Part shown: piece after piece, positions 8,351 through 15,193 of the stretch
How positions within the stretch are numbered: the first letter of the stretch is position 1
How the letters are laid out: each line of letters starts with the position of its first letter
NCBI GenBank assembly: GCA_000437855.1
Contig: FR902190.1
Span: 1 to 27,627 of the forward strand
Origin: Clostridium sp. CAG:567
GTDB lineage: Bacteria > Bacillota > Clostridia > TANB77 > CAG-508
Length of the DNA stretch: 27,627 nucleotides
Direction: 5' to 3'
Notes under the pieces: generated by a model
Database searches by the model: none
Told to the model about the DNA's origin: nothing
Seen by the model: the letters and a program-made list of their open reading frames with translations, nothing else
Position numbers and translations under genes: made by a program

Positions 8351-8596
8351 ATGAAAACAAAAGTTAAAAGTGAAAAAGGCATCATGGCCATATATGTTAC
8401 AGTTACACTAGTAACATTTATAATAATTTTATTAGCAATTTTTTCTGGAGCAGTTGCTGTGAGAAAAAATCAGATAAAGACATTAATAAAAATAAAAGAA
8501 GTATATGAAAAAGACAATGACCGAAAAGAAGAAATTGTAAGCAATTTAATACAATATAATTCCAAGTCTACAACAAAAAATGAAGTATCTCAATAA
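8351..8596 (+). CDS. Small membrane protein with pilin-like N terminus
   Basis: Not recognised as a named family. From ATG 8351 it has 81 residues: a basic start, then SEKGIMAIYVTVTL leading into a hydrophobic helix (about residues 12-36), and a charged, probably helical C-terminal half. The Lys-Gly/hydrophobic junction resembles a type IV prepilin cleavage site, but the Glu5 typical of pilins is absent. An ATG at 8345 is in frame, but GTGGTG (8338-8343) is spaced properly only for 8351. It stands alone between divergent control DNA and minD. It could be a pseudopilin-like or TadE-like small protein, or a simple membrane peptide; the function is unknown. Confidence 0.6.
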   Translation: MKTKVKSEKGIMAIYVTVTLVTFIIILLAIFSGAVAVRKNQIKTLIKIKEVYEKDNDRKEEIVSNLIQYNSKSTTKNEVSQ

Positions 8597-8625
8597 GAGA
8601 TATTTTATTTTTTACATTCGTTACA

Positions 8626-8654
8626 TTGCTTTTTGACTAATTCTGTTATATAAT
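8626..8654 (+). promoter_or_regulatory. SigA-type promoter of minD-minE-rodA
   Basis: TTGCTT (8626-8631) and perfect TATAAT (8649-8654), spacer 17, about 64 bases before minD. Confidence 0.7.
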
Positions 8655-8717
8655 ACAAACTGTTAAAATATTGCATTTTTAAAATAAAAATTAATATCCA
8701 AATTTAAGGAGGAAGAC

Positions 8718-9509
8718 ATGGGAGAAGTTATAGTAATAACGTCTGGAAAAGGTGGAGTTGGAAAAACTACTACAACAGCTAACGTAGGGTCTGCTTTAGC
8801 ATTAAGAGGAAAAAAGGTAGTACTTGTTGATACTGATATTGGATTAAGAAATCTTGATGTAGTAATGGGATTAGAAAATAGAATAGTTTATGATATAGTT
8901 GATGTTGTAGAAGAAAAATGTAAATTAAGACAAGCTCTTATTAAAGATAAGAGATTTGAAGAATTATTTTTACTTCCAGCAGCTCAAACAAGAGATAAAA
9001 GTGCAATAAATGAAGAACAAATGAAAGAATTAACAGAAAAATTAAAAGAAGAATTTGATTATATTTTAATAGATTGCCCTGCAGGAATAGAACAGGGATT
9101 TAAAAATGCAATTGCTGGCGCAAGCAGAGCAATTGTTGTAACAACAGCTGAAATTTCAGCTATTCGTGACGCTGATAGAATTATAGGTTTATTAGAAGCA
9201 TCTGAAATAAAAAATCCTGAACTAGTTATTAATCGTTTAAGACCTAATATGGTTAAAAAGGGAGAAATGATGGAAGTCGAAGACATTGTAGACCTACTAT
9301 CAATTGACTTAATTGGAGTTGTTCCAGATGATGAATTTATTATAACACAAACCAATAAAGGTGAACCAGTTGTAACTAATCATAAAGCACCTTCAGGAAA
9401 AGCATACACGGAAATAGCAAGTAGAATTTTAGGAGAAAACGTAGAAATTACCATTCCGGGTAAAAAAGAAGGGTTTCTAGAAAAAATAAAAAATTTTTTC
9501 ACAAAATAA
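8718..9509 (+). CDS. minD: Septum site-determining ATPase MinD
   Basis: Membrane-binding ATPase that, with MinE and MinC, places the division septum. A deviant Walker A motif GKGGVGKTT covers residues 10-18 (signature Lys11, Lys16). Further motifs are VLVDTDIGLRNLD, DYILIDCPAGIE (Walker B) and TAEISAIRDADR. The last 12 residues (GFLEKIKNFFTK) form the amphipathic membrane-targeting helix. The length of 263 residues is normal. An ideal AAGGAGG (8706-8712) precedes ATG 8718. It is followed after 28 bases by minE; no minC is in front of it. Confidence 0.97.
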   Translation: MGEVIVITSGKGGVGKTTTTANVGSALALRGKKVVLVDTDIGLRNLDVVMGLENRIVYDIVDVVEEKCKLRQALIKDKRFEELFLLPAAQTRDKSAINEEQMKELTEKLKEEFDYILIDCPAGIEQGFKNAIAGASRAIVVTTAEISAIRDADRIIGLLEASEIKNPELVINRLRPNMVKKGEMMEVEDIVDLLSIDLIGVVPDDEFIITQTNKGEPVVTNHKAPSGKAYTEIASRILGENVEITIPGKKEGFLEKIKNFFTK

Positions 9510-9537
9510 CAAAATAAAATACAATTGGAGGTAGAAC

Positions 9538-10053
9538 ATGTTTGAAAACATACTTAATTTTTTAAAAAATCTTGTAAAAAAGGAAAAGAGCAAGGAAAGC
9601 TCGGATACCGCAAAGGAAAGATTACACTTAGTGTTAATGCAAGATAGAGCAAATGTATCTGCCGATTTTCTAGAATTGATGAAGCAAGAAATTATAGAAG
9701 TAATAAAAAAATATATAGATGTTGATGAAGAAGCAATAGATGTACACTTAACAAATAAATCAAATGATGATGGCACAGTAGGAGCACCAGCACTATATGC
9801 TAATATTCCAATTGTTACAATAAAAAATGAAGCTAGAAAATTGAATGTACCAGATAAAAAAGAGGAAGAAGAAAAGTCAAAAGAAGTAAAAGAAAATAAT
9901 CAAACTGAAAAAGAAGAAGAAAAACAACAACCAGAAACAGAAAATGATGAAAAAGTTGATGTAAAAGGAGAAGATGAAAAAGAAACAAAAGTAGAACAAA
10001 GAATAGAAGAAACAGAGAATAAAGATAAAGAAAAAGGGGAAAATGAAGAGTAG
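9538..10053 (+). CDS. minE: Cell division topological specificity factor MinE with long charged tail
   Basis: Partner of MinD that stimulates its ATPase and drives its movement on the membrane. The first 90 residues hold the MinE signature: an N-terminal amphipathic segment (FENILNFLKNLV), TAKERLHLVLMQDRA (the anti-MinCD/contact helix) and a topological-specificity domain with QEIIEVIKKYIDVD. After residue about 100 comes a tail of about 70 residues made almost only of Glu, Lys, Asp, Asn and Gln. The protein has 171 residues against the usual 85-95. The tail is in frame and has no separate start, so it is part of the protein. Third-codon use does not differ obviously from the core. Confidence 0.9.
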   Translation: MFENILNFLKNLVKKEKSKESSDTAKERLHLVLMQDRANVSADFLELMKQEIIEVIKKYIDVDEEAIDVHLTNKSNDDGTVGAPALYANIPIVTIKNEARKLNVPDKKEEEEKSKEVKENNQTEKEEEKQQPETENDEKVDVKGEDEKETKVEQRIEETENKDKEKGENEE

Positions 10054-10084
10054 GCAACATCAAATAGTTAAATAGAGGATAAGC

Positions 10085-11191
10085 ATGAGAAAAAAGATGT
10101 TAAAAAATATTGAATGGGGAATTCTAATATGCATACTAGTCCTATTAACAATAGGACTAGTTGCATTGTTTTCGGCCACTCAAAATTCAAACTATGAGGA
10201 ATTTAAGAAACAAATTATGTGGGTTGTAATTAGTATACCTGTAATGATTGCAATTATGTATATTGATTATGAATTACTAATAAGAATTTCTCCAATTGTT
10301 TATGGAATGAGTGTTGTGTCACTTATAGCAGTATTATTTACAGATCCTATAAATGGTGCAACTAGTTGGTTTAACATAGGCCCATTTTCTTTTCAACCCG
10401 CAGAATTTGCCAAAATAGCAGTTGTGTTATTTACAACCACTGTTATAACACAAATACAACAAAAAGGAAAAAATGAAATAAACAGACCATTGAAACTAGG
10501 AATAATATTACTTACAGTTGCAATTCCAACAATACTTATAATAATGCAACCAGATTATGGTACTGCATTTGCTTTTTTAGTTTCATTAATATTTATTTTA
10601 TATGTGGCTGGAATAGATAAAAAATATATTATTACTGCTGCTTTACTAGTAGTTATTCTTGCACCAATTGCATACTTTTTTATACTACCAGAACATGCGA
10701 AGGCTAGAATAGATGTATATTTAAATCCTAATTTAGATCCTAGAGGAGATGGCTATAATATAATACAATCTAAGCTGGCAATAGGAGCAGGTAAACTTTT
10801 AGGAATGGGATTATTAAAAGGAAACCAAACACAACTAGGTTATTTATATCCAAAAACTACAGACTTTATATTTGCTGTTATAGGAGAAGAAATGGGATTT
10901 ATAATTGCAGGAGCAATTATAGTAGTGTATGTTATATTATTAACTAAATCAATTAAAATTGCTAAAACTGCAAAAGATGATTTGGGAGCGTATTTAGCAA
11001 GTGGAATTTCAGGAATATTATTTTTTCACATGATAGAAAATATAGGAATGACAATGGGGATATTACCTATTACAGGAATACCTCTTCCATTTGTAAGCTA
11101 TGGTGGAAGTTCAATGCTTACAAATTTAACACTAATAGCAATTTTACTAAATATAAGTGCTAGACGTAAGAAGGCAATGTTTATTGAATAG
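10085..11191 (+). CDS. rodA: Rod shape-determining SEDS glycosyltransferase RodA
   Basis: Multi-pass membrane peptidoglycan polymerase of the SEDS family (RodA/FtsW/SpoVE), which works with a class B PBP in cell elongation. About ten hydrophobic segments are visible. SEDS signatures include FQPAEFAKIA, QPDYGTAFAF, DFIFAVIGEEMGF, and the C-terminal GIPLPFVSYGGSS with LLNISARRK. The length of 368 residues is normal. RodA is chosen over FtsW because of the minDE context, as in many clostridia, and because a separate FtsW lies in the wall cluster at 23164. AGAGGATAAGC precedes ATG 10085. Confidence 0.9.
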   Translation: MRKKMLKNIEWGILICILVLLTIGLVALFSATQNSNYEEFKKQIMWVVISIPVMIAIMYIDYELLIRISPIVYGMSVVSLIAVLFTDPINGATSWFNIGPFSFQPAEFAKIAVVLFTTTVITQIQQKGKNEINRPLKLGIILLTVAIPTILIIMQPDYGTAFAFLVSLIFILYVAGIDKKYIITAALLVVILAPIAYFFILPEHAKARIDVYLNPNLDPRGDGYNIIQSKLAIGAGKLLGMGLLKGNQTQLGYLYPKTTDFIFAVIGEEMGFIIAGAIIVVYVILLTKSIKIAKTAKDDLGAYLASGISGILFFHMIENIGMTMGILPITGIPLPFVSYGGSSMLTNLTLIAILLNISARRKKAMFIE

Positions 11192-11237
11192 CTTAATATA
11201 CAAGTAGCGTTACTAAAAAGAGTAAAGGTAAAATAAG

Positions 11238-12217
11238 ATGTATTTAAAAGAACTAAAAATAGGAAATGTAAATTTAAAAAATAATATATTATTAGCTCCA
11301 ATGGCAGGAATAACCAACCTGCCATTTCGATTAATATGCGAAAAATATGGGGTACGGGTTAGCATATACAGAAATGGTAAGTAGCAAAGGATTATTTTTT
11401 AATGATGAAAAAACAAAATTATTATTAAATACTGAAAATGAACAAATACCAGTAGCTGCTCAAATATTTGGTAATGATATTGAAGCAATGAAGTTTGCAG
11501 CACAACAAGTAAGCAAAATAGCTCCAATAATAGACATAAATATGGGGTGCCCAGCACCAAAAGTTGTAAAAAATGGAGATGGAAGTAAGCTATTATTAAA
11601 CCTAGAATTAGCAGAAAATATTATTGAAACAGTTGTCAAGAATTCAGCAGTACCAGTAACTTTGAAAATAAGAAAAGGATGGGATGAAAATAATATTGTT
11701 GCAGTAGAACTTGCTAAAATAGCTGAAAATAAAGGAGTTAAAGCAATAACAGTTCATGGAAGAACAAGAGAACAATTTTATACAGGAGAAGCTGATTGGG
11801 AGATTATTAAAAAAGTTAAACAGTCAGTAAATATACCTGTAATACGGAAATGGAGATATAAAAACAAAAGAGGATGCCTTAAGAATGTTTAACCAAACAG
11901 GCGTAGATGGAATAATGATAGGAAGAGCAAGTATTGGAAAACCATGGATTTTTAGACAAATTAAAGAATACCTAAACAAAGAAGAAGTTACTGAAACATC
12001 AGATGAAGAAAAACTAAAAATTATATTAGAACATATCGAATTACAGGTTAAATATTTAGGTGAAAGTACTGGAATAAAAGAAATGAGAAAATATATGAGT
12101 TATTACTTAAAAAATATGCCAAATGCGACTCAAATGAGACAGAAAATAAATCAAATAGAAACAAAAAAAGAACTACAAGAATCTATAATTAAATACTTTG
12201 AAACATATAAAGCATAA
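11238..12217 (+). CDS. dusB: tRNA-dihydrouridine synthase, read through two CGG +1 shift sites
   Basis: FMN enzyme that reduces uridines in tRNA to dihydrouridine. Conventional translation breaks into three pieces: 11238 to a TAG at about 11384, an overlapping frame ending in TAA at 11892, and a third frame ending at 12217. If the C of each CGG (11355 and 11845) is skipped, a single 325-residue protein results, the normal DusB length. Its motifs then run in order: APMAGITNLPFR, GLAYTEMVSSKG, NMGCPAPKVVKNGDG (catalytic Cys104), KIRKGWD, VHGRTREQFYTG, VIGNGDIK, GIMIGRASIGKPWIF. No other lesion exists in 980 bases. It could instead be a pseudogene or hold sequencing errors, but both breaks are identical in kind and a third occurs in ftsW. 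The gap after rodA is 46 bases, so cotranscription is likely. Confidence 0.88.
11355..11358 (+). other. CGG +1 frameshift site 1 (dusB)
   Basis: Context GTA-CGG-GTT. In the start frame CGG is codon 40 and leads to a stop 9 codons later. Skipping C11355 gives GTA-GGG-TTA, that is YGVGLAYTEM, matching the conserved Dus segment with a Gly-x-Gly. Deleting one G of the GGGG run at 11349-11352 would also restore the frame (YGYGL), so this site alone is ambiguous. Confidence 0.7.
11845..11848 (+). other. CGG +1 frameshift site 2 (dusB)
   Basis: Context ATA-CGG-AAA. Reading on gives IRKWRYKNK and a stop at 11892. Skipping C11845 gives ATA-GGA-AAT-GGA-GAT, that is VIGNGDIKTKEDALRMF, the exact Dus signature around the substrate/phosphate site. 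It is the second in-frame CGG of the same gene. Confidence 0.8.
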
Positions 12218-12242
12218 GTGAAACACAATCACTTATGCTTTT
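12209..12242 (+). terminator. Intrinsic terminator after dusB
   Basis: A perfect 13-bp stem AAAGCATAAGTGA (12209-12221) / TCACTTATGCTTT (12229-12241) with a 7-base loop. It overlaps the dusB stop codon. The T-run is short (TTTT), so termination may be partial. Confidence 0.75.
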
Positions 12243-12312
12243 AATATGTACTAATATTTGACATGAATACTTTACTATAAAGTGAATATAAATTGCAGTA
12301 GGAGTTGATGAA

Positions 12313-12999
12313 ATGAAAAATAAAAAAAGAATCTTGAAAATTATTATTTCAATTTTAATTATAATAGCCTTGATAATAATAATTTATATTTTTTACAAAA
12401 ATACTAATAAAAATTTGAAAACAGGAAATAATCTAAGTAACAAAACAAGTCAAGAAATTGAGGAATATATTTTAAATATTAGCTCTTATGAAGCGGAAAT
12501 AGAACTAGAAGTTGAAACTAACAAAAATAAAACGAAGTATAAAATAAAACAAAGTTACACTAGTCCTAATATTGTTAAACAGGTAGTTCACGAACCGGAT
12601 AATATTAGCGGGCTAGAAACAACTTTTGATGGAGAAAAATTAACTATAAATAACACCAAATTGAACTTATCAACAGTTTATCAAAATTATCAATATATAA
12701 CATCGAACTTTTTGTGGTTGAATTCATTTATAGAAGAATATAAAACAAATGGTGGAAAAATATATGAAGAAAACCAAATGATAATTATGGAAGTAAGTTC
12801 AAAAAACAGCAATCCATATAATTCTTTAAAGAAACTATTTATTAATAAAGAAACTGGAAAAATCACCAAAATGATAGTACAAGATAAGAACCAAAAAAAA
12901 TTAGTTTACATATTATATAATGAGATAAAAATAAATAGTTTAAAAAAAGAAGATATACTTGCATTTAAATTTAATAAATTTTTCGTAGCACAATACTAA
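12313..12999 (+). CDS. Membrane-anchored LolA-fold-like protein (GerS/YdcC-like)
   Basis: A predicted membrane-anchored extracytoplasmic protein of 228 residues. A basic start (MKNKKRILK) and a very hydrophobic Ile-rich helix (about residues 9-30) are followed by a beta-rich, Asn/Lys-rich domain (YEAEIELEVETNKNKTKYKIKQSY, then FDGEKLTINNTKLNL, then LFINKETGKITKMIVQD). That pattern of repeated strands, of the kind treating membrane or lipid surfaces, fits the LolA-like family that includes B. subtilis YdcC and C. difficile GerS. The next gene is mazF, as in the ydcC-alr-endoB-endoA order of Bacillus, which supports the idea; alr and the antitoxin are missing here. No lipobox cysteine is seen. 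The family call is tentative; a sporulation or germination role is inference. Confidence 0.55.
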   Translation: MKNKKRILKIIISILIIIALIIIIYIFYKNTNKNLKTGNNLSNKTSQEIEEYILNISSYEAEIELEVETNKNKTKYKIKQSYTSPNIVKQVVHEPDNISGLETTFDGEKLTINNTKLNLSTVYQNYQYITSNFLWLNSFIEEYKTNGGKIYEENQMIIMEVSSKNSNPYNSLKKLFINKETGKITKMIVQDKNQKKLVYILYNEIKINSLKKEDILAFKFNKFFVAQY

Positions 13000-13087
13000 A
13001 ACTGTATAAATCTGCTGAAACTTATATTTTTATCTTTGCTAATCCTTAAAATATATCAAAAATGGAAGAATATTAGGAGTGAAGAAT

Positions 13088-13435
13088 ATGATAATAAAAA
13101 GAGGAGATATGTTTTATGCAGATTTAAGCCCAGTAATTGGTTCTGAACAAGGTGGAGTAAGACCTGTACTCATAATTCAAAATGATATTGGAAATAAACA
13201 CAGCCCAACAGTAATAGCAGCTGCAATTACATCGCAAACAGGAAAAACAAAACTACCTACACACATTGAAATAGAACCGGAAAAAAGTGGATTAAAAGCT
13301 GAATCTGTAATATTAACAGAGCAAATAAGAACAATAGATAAAAGCAGACTGAAAGAGAAAATAGGTCATATAGATGATAATAATATAATGTCACAAATAA
13401 ATGACGCTCTTGGTGTAAGCTTTGGACTGGAATAA
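13088..13435 (+). CDS. mazF: MazF/EndoA-type mRNA interferase
   Basis: PemK/MazF-family endoribonuclease that cuts mRNA at short motifs. The product begins MIIKRGDMFYADLSPVIG and contains SEQGGVRPVLIIQND, TVIAAAITS, LPTHIEI, and ESVILTEQIRTIDKSRL. The 115 residues equal B. subtilis EndoA (116). ATG 13088 is preferred over the in-frame GTG 13079 because TTAGGAG (13073-13079) is 8 bases before it. No mazE/endoB antitoxin gene lies upstream (12999-13087 has no ORF of useful size), so the toxin appears orphaned locally. It ends in a strong terminator, so it is a separate unit from the sortase. Confidence 0.93.
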   Translation: MIIKRGDMFYADLSPVIGSEQGGVRPVLIIQNDIGNKHSPTVIAAAITSQTGKTKLPTHIEIEPEKSGLKAESVILTEQIRTIDKSRLKEKIGHIDDNNIMSQINDALGVSFGLE

Positions 13436-13463
13436 AAACTTGAGATTAAGTCTCAAGTTTTTT
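13435..13463 (+). terminator. Intrinsic terminator after mazF
   Basis: Stem AAAACTTGAGA (13435-13445) / TCTCAAGTTTT (13451-13461), loop TTAAG, with a T-run to 13463. Confidence 0.9.
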
Positions 13464-13498
13464 ATGTTATTTGAATTTAAAAAAATCAATCAAAATAA

Positions 13499-13527
13499 TT
13501 GTTTAAAATATAAAAATGTGATATAAT
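13499..13527 (+). promoter_or_regulatory. Promoter of the sortase-trmL unit (extended -10)
   Basis: TTGTTT (13499-13504), 17-base spacer, TATAAT (13522-13527) preceded by TGA, giving an extended -10. It is 39 bases before the GTG start. Confidence 0.8.
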
Positions 13528-13565
13528 ACAAATGTATATATTTATGAAAAGGAGAAAGTAAAAAA

Positions 13566-14315
13566 GTGAATCAAATATTAGTTACACAAAAACTATATAT
13601 TACACCTGAAATAAAAAGAAAAAAACTAATATACAAATTAGAACTTTTTATGTCAGTTTTTTTGGTTTGTCTTTTATTTTCATATTATATATATGCTGAA
13701 TATGACAGAAATAAGAGTGAGCAAGTATCTAAAGAAATACTAGAACAAATAAAATATCAAGTTGATGATACAGTTAAAAAAGAAGATGATGATAAGATTG
13801 TTGTTGTACTTGAAATTCCAGGTTCACAATCAAACAATACAAGTCAAGAAAATAAAACAAGAAGTAATGTAAAAATTGATACAAAAACATATAAGTCAAA
13901 AGATGGTGTAGAATATACAACAGAGGGAATTTTAAAAATACCTAAAATAGGAATTGAATATCCAATACTTTCTGCAACTTCACCAGAGCTATTGTTTGTA
14001 TCAATCAATAAATACCATCCAAAAGATTTAAAACCAAATGAAATTGGAAACTATTGTATAGTTGGACATTACTATGAAAATGGAAAGATGTTTGGAAAAT
14101 TACATAAATTAAAAAATGGAGATAAAGCAGAACTAACTGATTTATCTGGAAATACAGTTACATACCAAGTATATGATAAAAAGGTAATTGAGCCTACAGA
14201 TGTTAGCTGTACTAGCCAAATGGTAGCGCGTGATATGCAAATAAGAGAATTAACATTAATTACTTGTACAAATGGGGGAAAACAGAGATTAGTAGTAAAA
14301 CTAAGAGAAGTTTAA
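13566..14315 (+). CDS. Sortase
   Basis: Membrane transpeptidase that would join surface proteins to the cell wall or to each other. It is a type II membrane protein: a basic start, one transmembrane helix (about residues 24-44), a linker of about 70 residues, then the sortase beta-barrel (GILKIPKIGIEYPIL). The catalytic triad residues are His168 (CIVGHYYENGKMFGKL), Cys234 (LTLITCTNGG) and Arg241 (KQRLVVKL). The Leu-Ile-Thr-Cys motif and general layout fit class D or housekeeping-like sortases; I cannot fix the class. The start GTG 13566 follows AAGGAG (13549-13554) by 11 bases. No substrate with an LPxTG-like signal is in the window. Confidence 0.9.
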   Translation: MNQILVTQKLYITPEIKRKKLIYKLELFMSVFLVCLLFSYYIYAEYDRNKSEQVSKEILEQIKYQVDDTVKKEDDDKIVVVLEIPGSQSNNTSQENKTRSNVKIDTKTYKSKDGVEYTTEGILKIPKIGIEYPILSATSPELLFVSINKYHPKDLKPNEIGNYCIVGHYYENGKMFGKLHKLKNGDKAELTDLSGNTVTYQVYDKKVIEPTDVSCTSQMVARDMQIRELTLITCTNGGKQRLVVKLREV

Positions 14316-14329
14316 ATTAAGGAGAAAAA

Positions 14330-14830
14330 ATGAAATTAAACATAGTTATGGTTGAACCTGAAATACCTCAAAACACAGGAAATATTGCAAGAACAGCGGC
14401 TGCAATTGGAGCAAAATTACATTTGGTAAAACCACTGGGCTTTGAAATAACAGATAAATATTTAAAAAGAGCTGGATTAGATTATTGGGATAAGTTAGAT
14501 ATTGAAATACATGAATCTTTAGAAATGTTTTTAGAAAAATATAAACCAGAAGAACATGCAATGTATTTTGCTACAACTAAAGGAAAACAATGCTATTCAG
14601 ATGTTGACTATACAAAATCTGAGGAAGTGTTTATATTATTTGGAAAAGAAACAAAAGGCTTGCCAGAGGAATTACTTCAAAAATATATAAAAAATACAAT
14701 TAGAATTCCAATGAGAGAGCATTTAAGATCATTAAATTTATCGAATTCAGTTGCAATTGTTGTATATGAAATTCATAGACAAGTTGGTTTTGATAAACTA
14801 GAACAAATCAGTAATTACTTTGATAAATAA
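14330..14830 (+). CDS. trmL: tRNA (cytidine(34)-2'-O)-methyltransferase
   Basis: SPOUT-family methyltransferase that puts a 2'-O-methyl group on the wobble base of certain leucine tRNAs, using S-adenosylmethionine. Motifs in order are IVMVEPEIPQNTGNIARTAAAIG, then FGKETKGLPEELL, then the knot-forming C-terminal IPMREHLRSLNLSNSVAIVVYE. The length of 166 residues is typical (about 155-170). AAGGAG precedes ATG 14330. It follows the sortase by 14 bases and shares its promoter; a perfect 15-bp terminator hairpin follows. Confidence 0.95.
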   Translation: MKLNIVMVEPEIPQNTGNIARTAAAIGAKLHLVKPLGFEITDKYLKRAGLDYWDKLDIEIHESLEMFLEKYKPEEHAMYFATTKGKQCYSDVDYTKSEEVFILFGKETKGLPEELLQKYIKNTIRIPMREHLRSLNLSNSVAIVVYEIHRQVGFDKLEQISNYFDK

Positions 14831-14847
14831 TTAAATAAAAGAGCATA

Positions 14848-14882
14848 AAAATCACTAAAAAGCTGTACTTTTTAGTGATTTT
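14848..14882 (+). terminator. Intrinsic terminator after trmL
   Basis: A perfect 15-bp stem, AAAATCACTAAAAAG (14848-14862) / CTTTTTAGTGATTTT (14868-14882), loop CTGTA. The stem itself supplies the final Ts. Confidence 0.85.
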
Positions 14883-14892
14883 GTGGTATAAT
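14864..14892 (+). promoter_or_regulatory. Extended -10 promoter of the Fic module, overlapping the trmL terminator
   Basis: TATAAT (14887-14892) is preceded by TGG, an extended -10. The 17-base-spaced -35 (TGTACT, 14864-14869) is poor and lies in the terminator loop and arm. It is 47 bases before the antitoxin start. Confidence 0.6.
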
Positions 14893-14939
14893 AATAATGT
14901 AGGGTTTAAAAAATAATATCCGAAATGGAGGATAAAAAT

Positions 14940-15104
14940 ATGTTTAATGAAGAAAAATTTCAATTTAATATAGAAAATATAAAAAATGATTTAGCAATAG
15001 AAGGAATGGACATAACAGAAAATGATGTAAATATGTATAGAATGTTAGCAGAAAATGAAGTTGCAATGCCAGAATTAATAAGCATGATAAAAGAACAAAT
15101 TTAG
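14940..15104 (+). CDS. VbhA-like Fic antitoxin (54 aa)
   Basis: A small acidic protein of 54 residues directly in front of a Fic gene. The stretch NDLAIEGMDITENDVNMYRM followed by LAENEVAMPELI resembles VbhA-family antitoxins, whose inhibitory helix carries [S/T]xxxE[G/N]. Here the Glu-Gly pair is present (Glu21-Gly22) but the Ser/Thr position is Asp17. In class I Fic modules this helix blocks the ATP gamma-phosphate site of the toxin. GGAGG (14927-14931) is 8 bases before ATG 14940. It ends in TAG and is followed by a perfect 17-bp hairpin and then fic. The family call rests on pattern and context, not on a search. Confidence 0.7.
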   Translation: MFNEEKFQFNIENIKNDLAIEGMDITENDVNMYRMLAENEVAMPELISMIKEQI

Positions 15105-15106
15105 AG

Positions 15107-15155
15107 AATTAAAAAGTTGTCAAAATTTTTAAATTTAATTGACAACTTTTTAATT
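15107..15155 (+). terminator. Hairpin between antitoxin and fic (possible attenuator)
   Basis: A perfect 17-bp stem with arms 15107-15123 and 15139-15155 (core AAAAAGTTGTCAA / TTGACAACTTTTT) and a 15-base loop. The right arm ends in a CTTTTTAATT run. It could end most antitoxin transcripts before fic. The right arm also holds a TTGACA (15139-15144), but no good -10 follows. Confidence 0.65.
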
Positions 15156-15193
15156 ATTTAAATTTTAAGTTGTGATTAGGATAAGGTGATAAA

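Noticed and set aside
9833..10063. Leu/Phe-rich reading frame on the - strand under the minE tail
   Set aside because: It is the complement of a Glu/Lys-rich coding stretch and has no ribosome binding site; a shadow only.
11238..12217. dusB as an ordinary pseudogene or as two separate genes
   Set aside because: No stop or deletion other than the two one-base shifts, both at CGG before a conserved glycine, and the same event in ftsW. The middle and last pieces lack suitable starts of their own.
12258..12292. Promoter before the GerS/YdcC-like gene
   Set aside because: A good TTGACA (12258-12263) exists, but the nearest -10-like boxes are 12 or 23 bases away. A sporulation sigma factor may be used, but I could not match a clear consensus.
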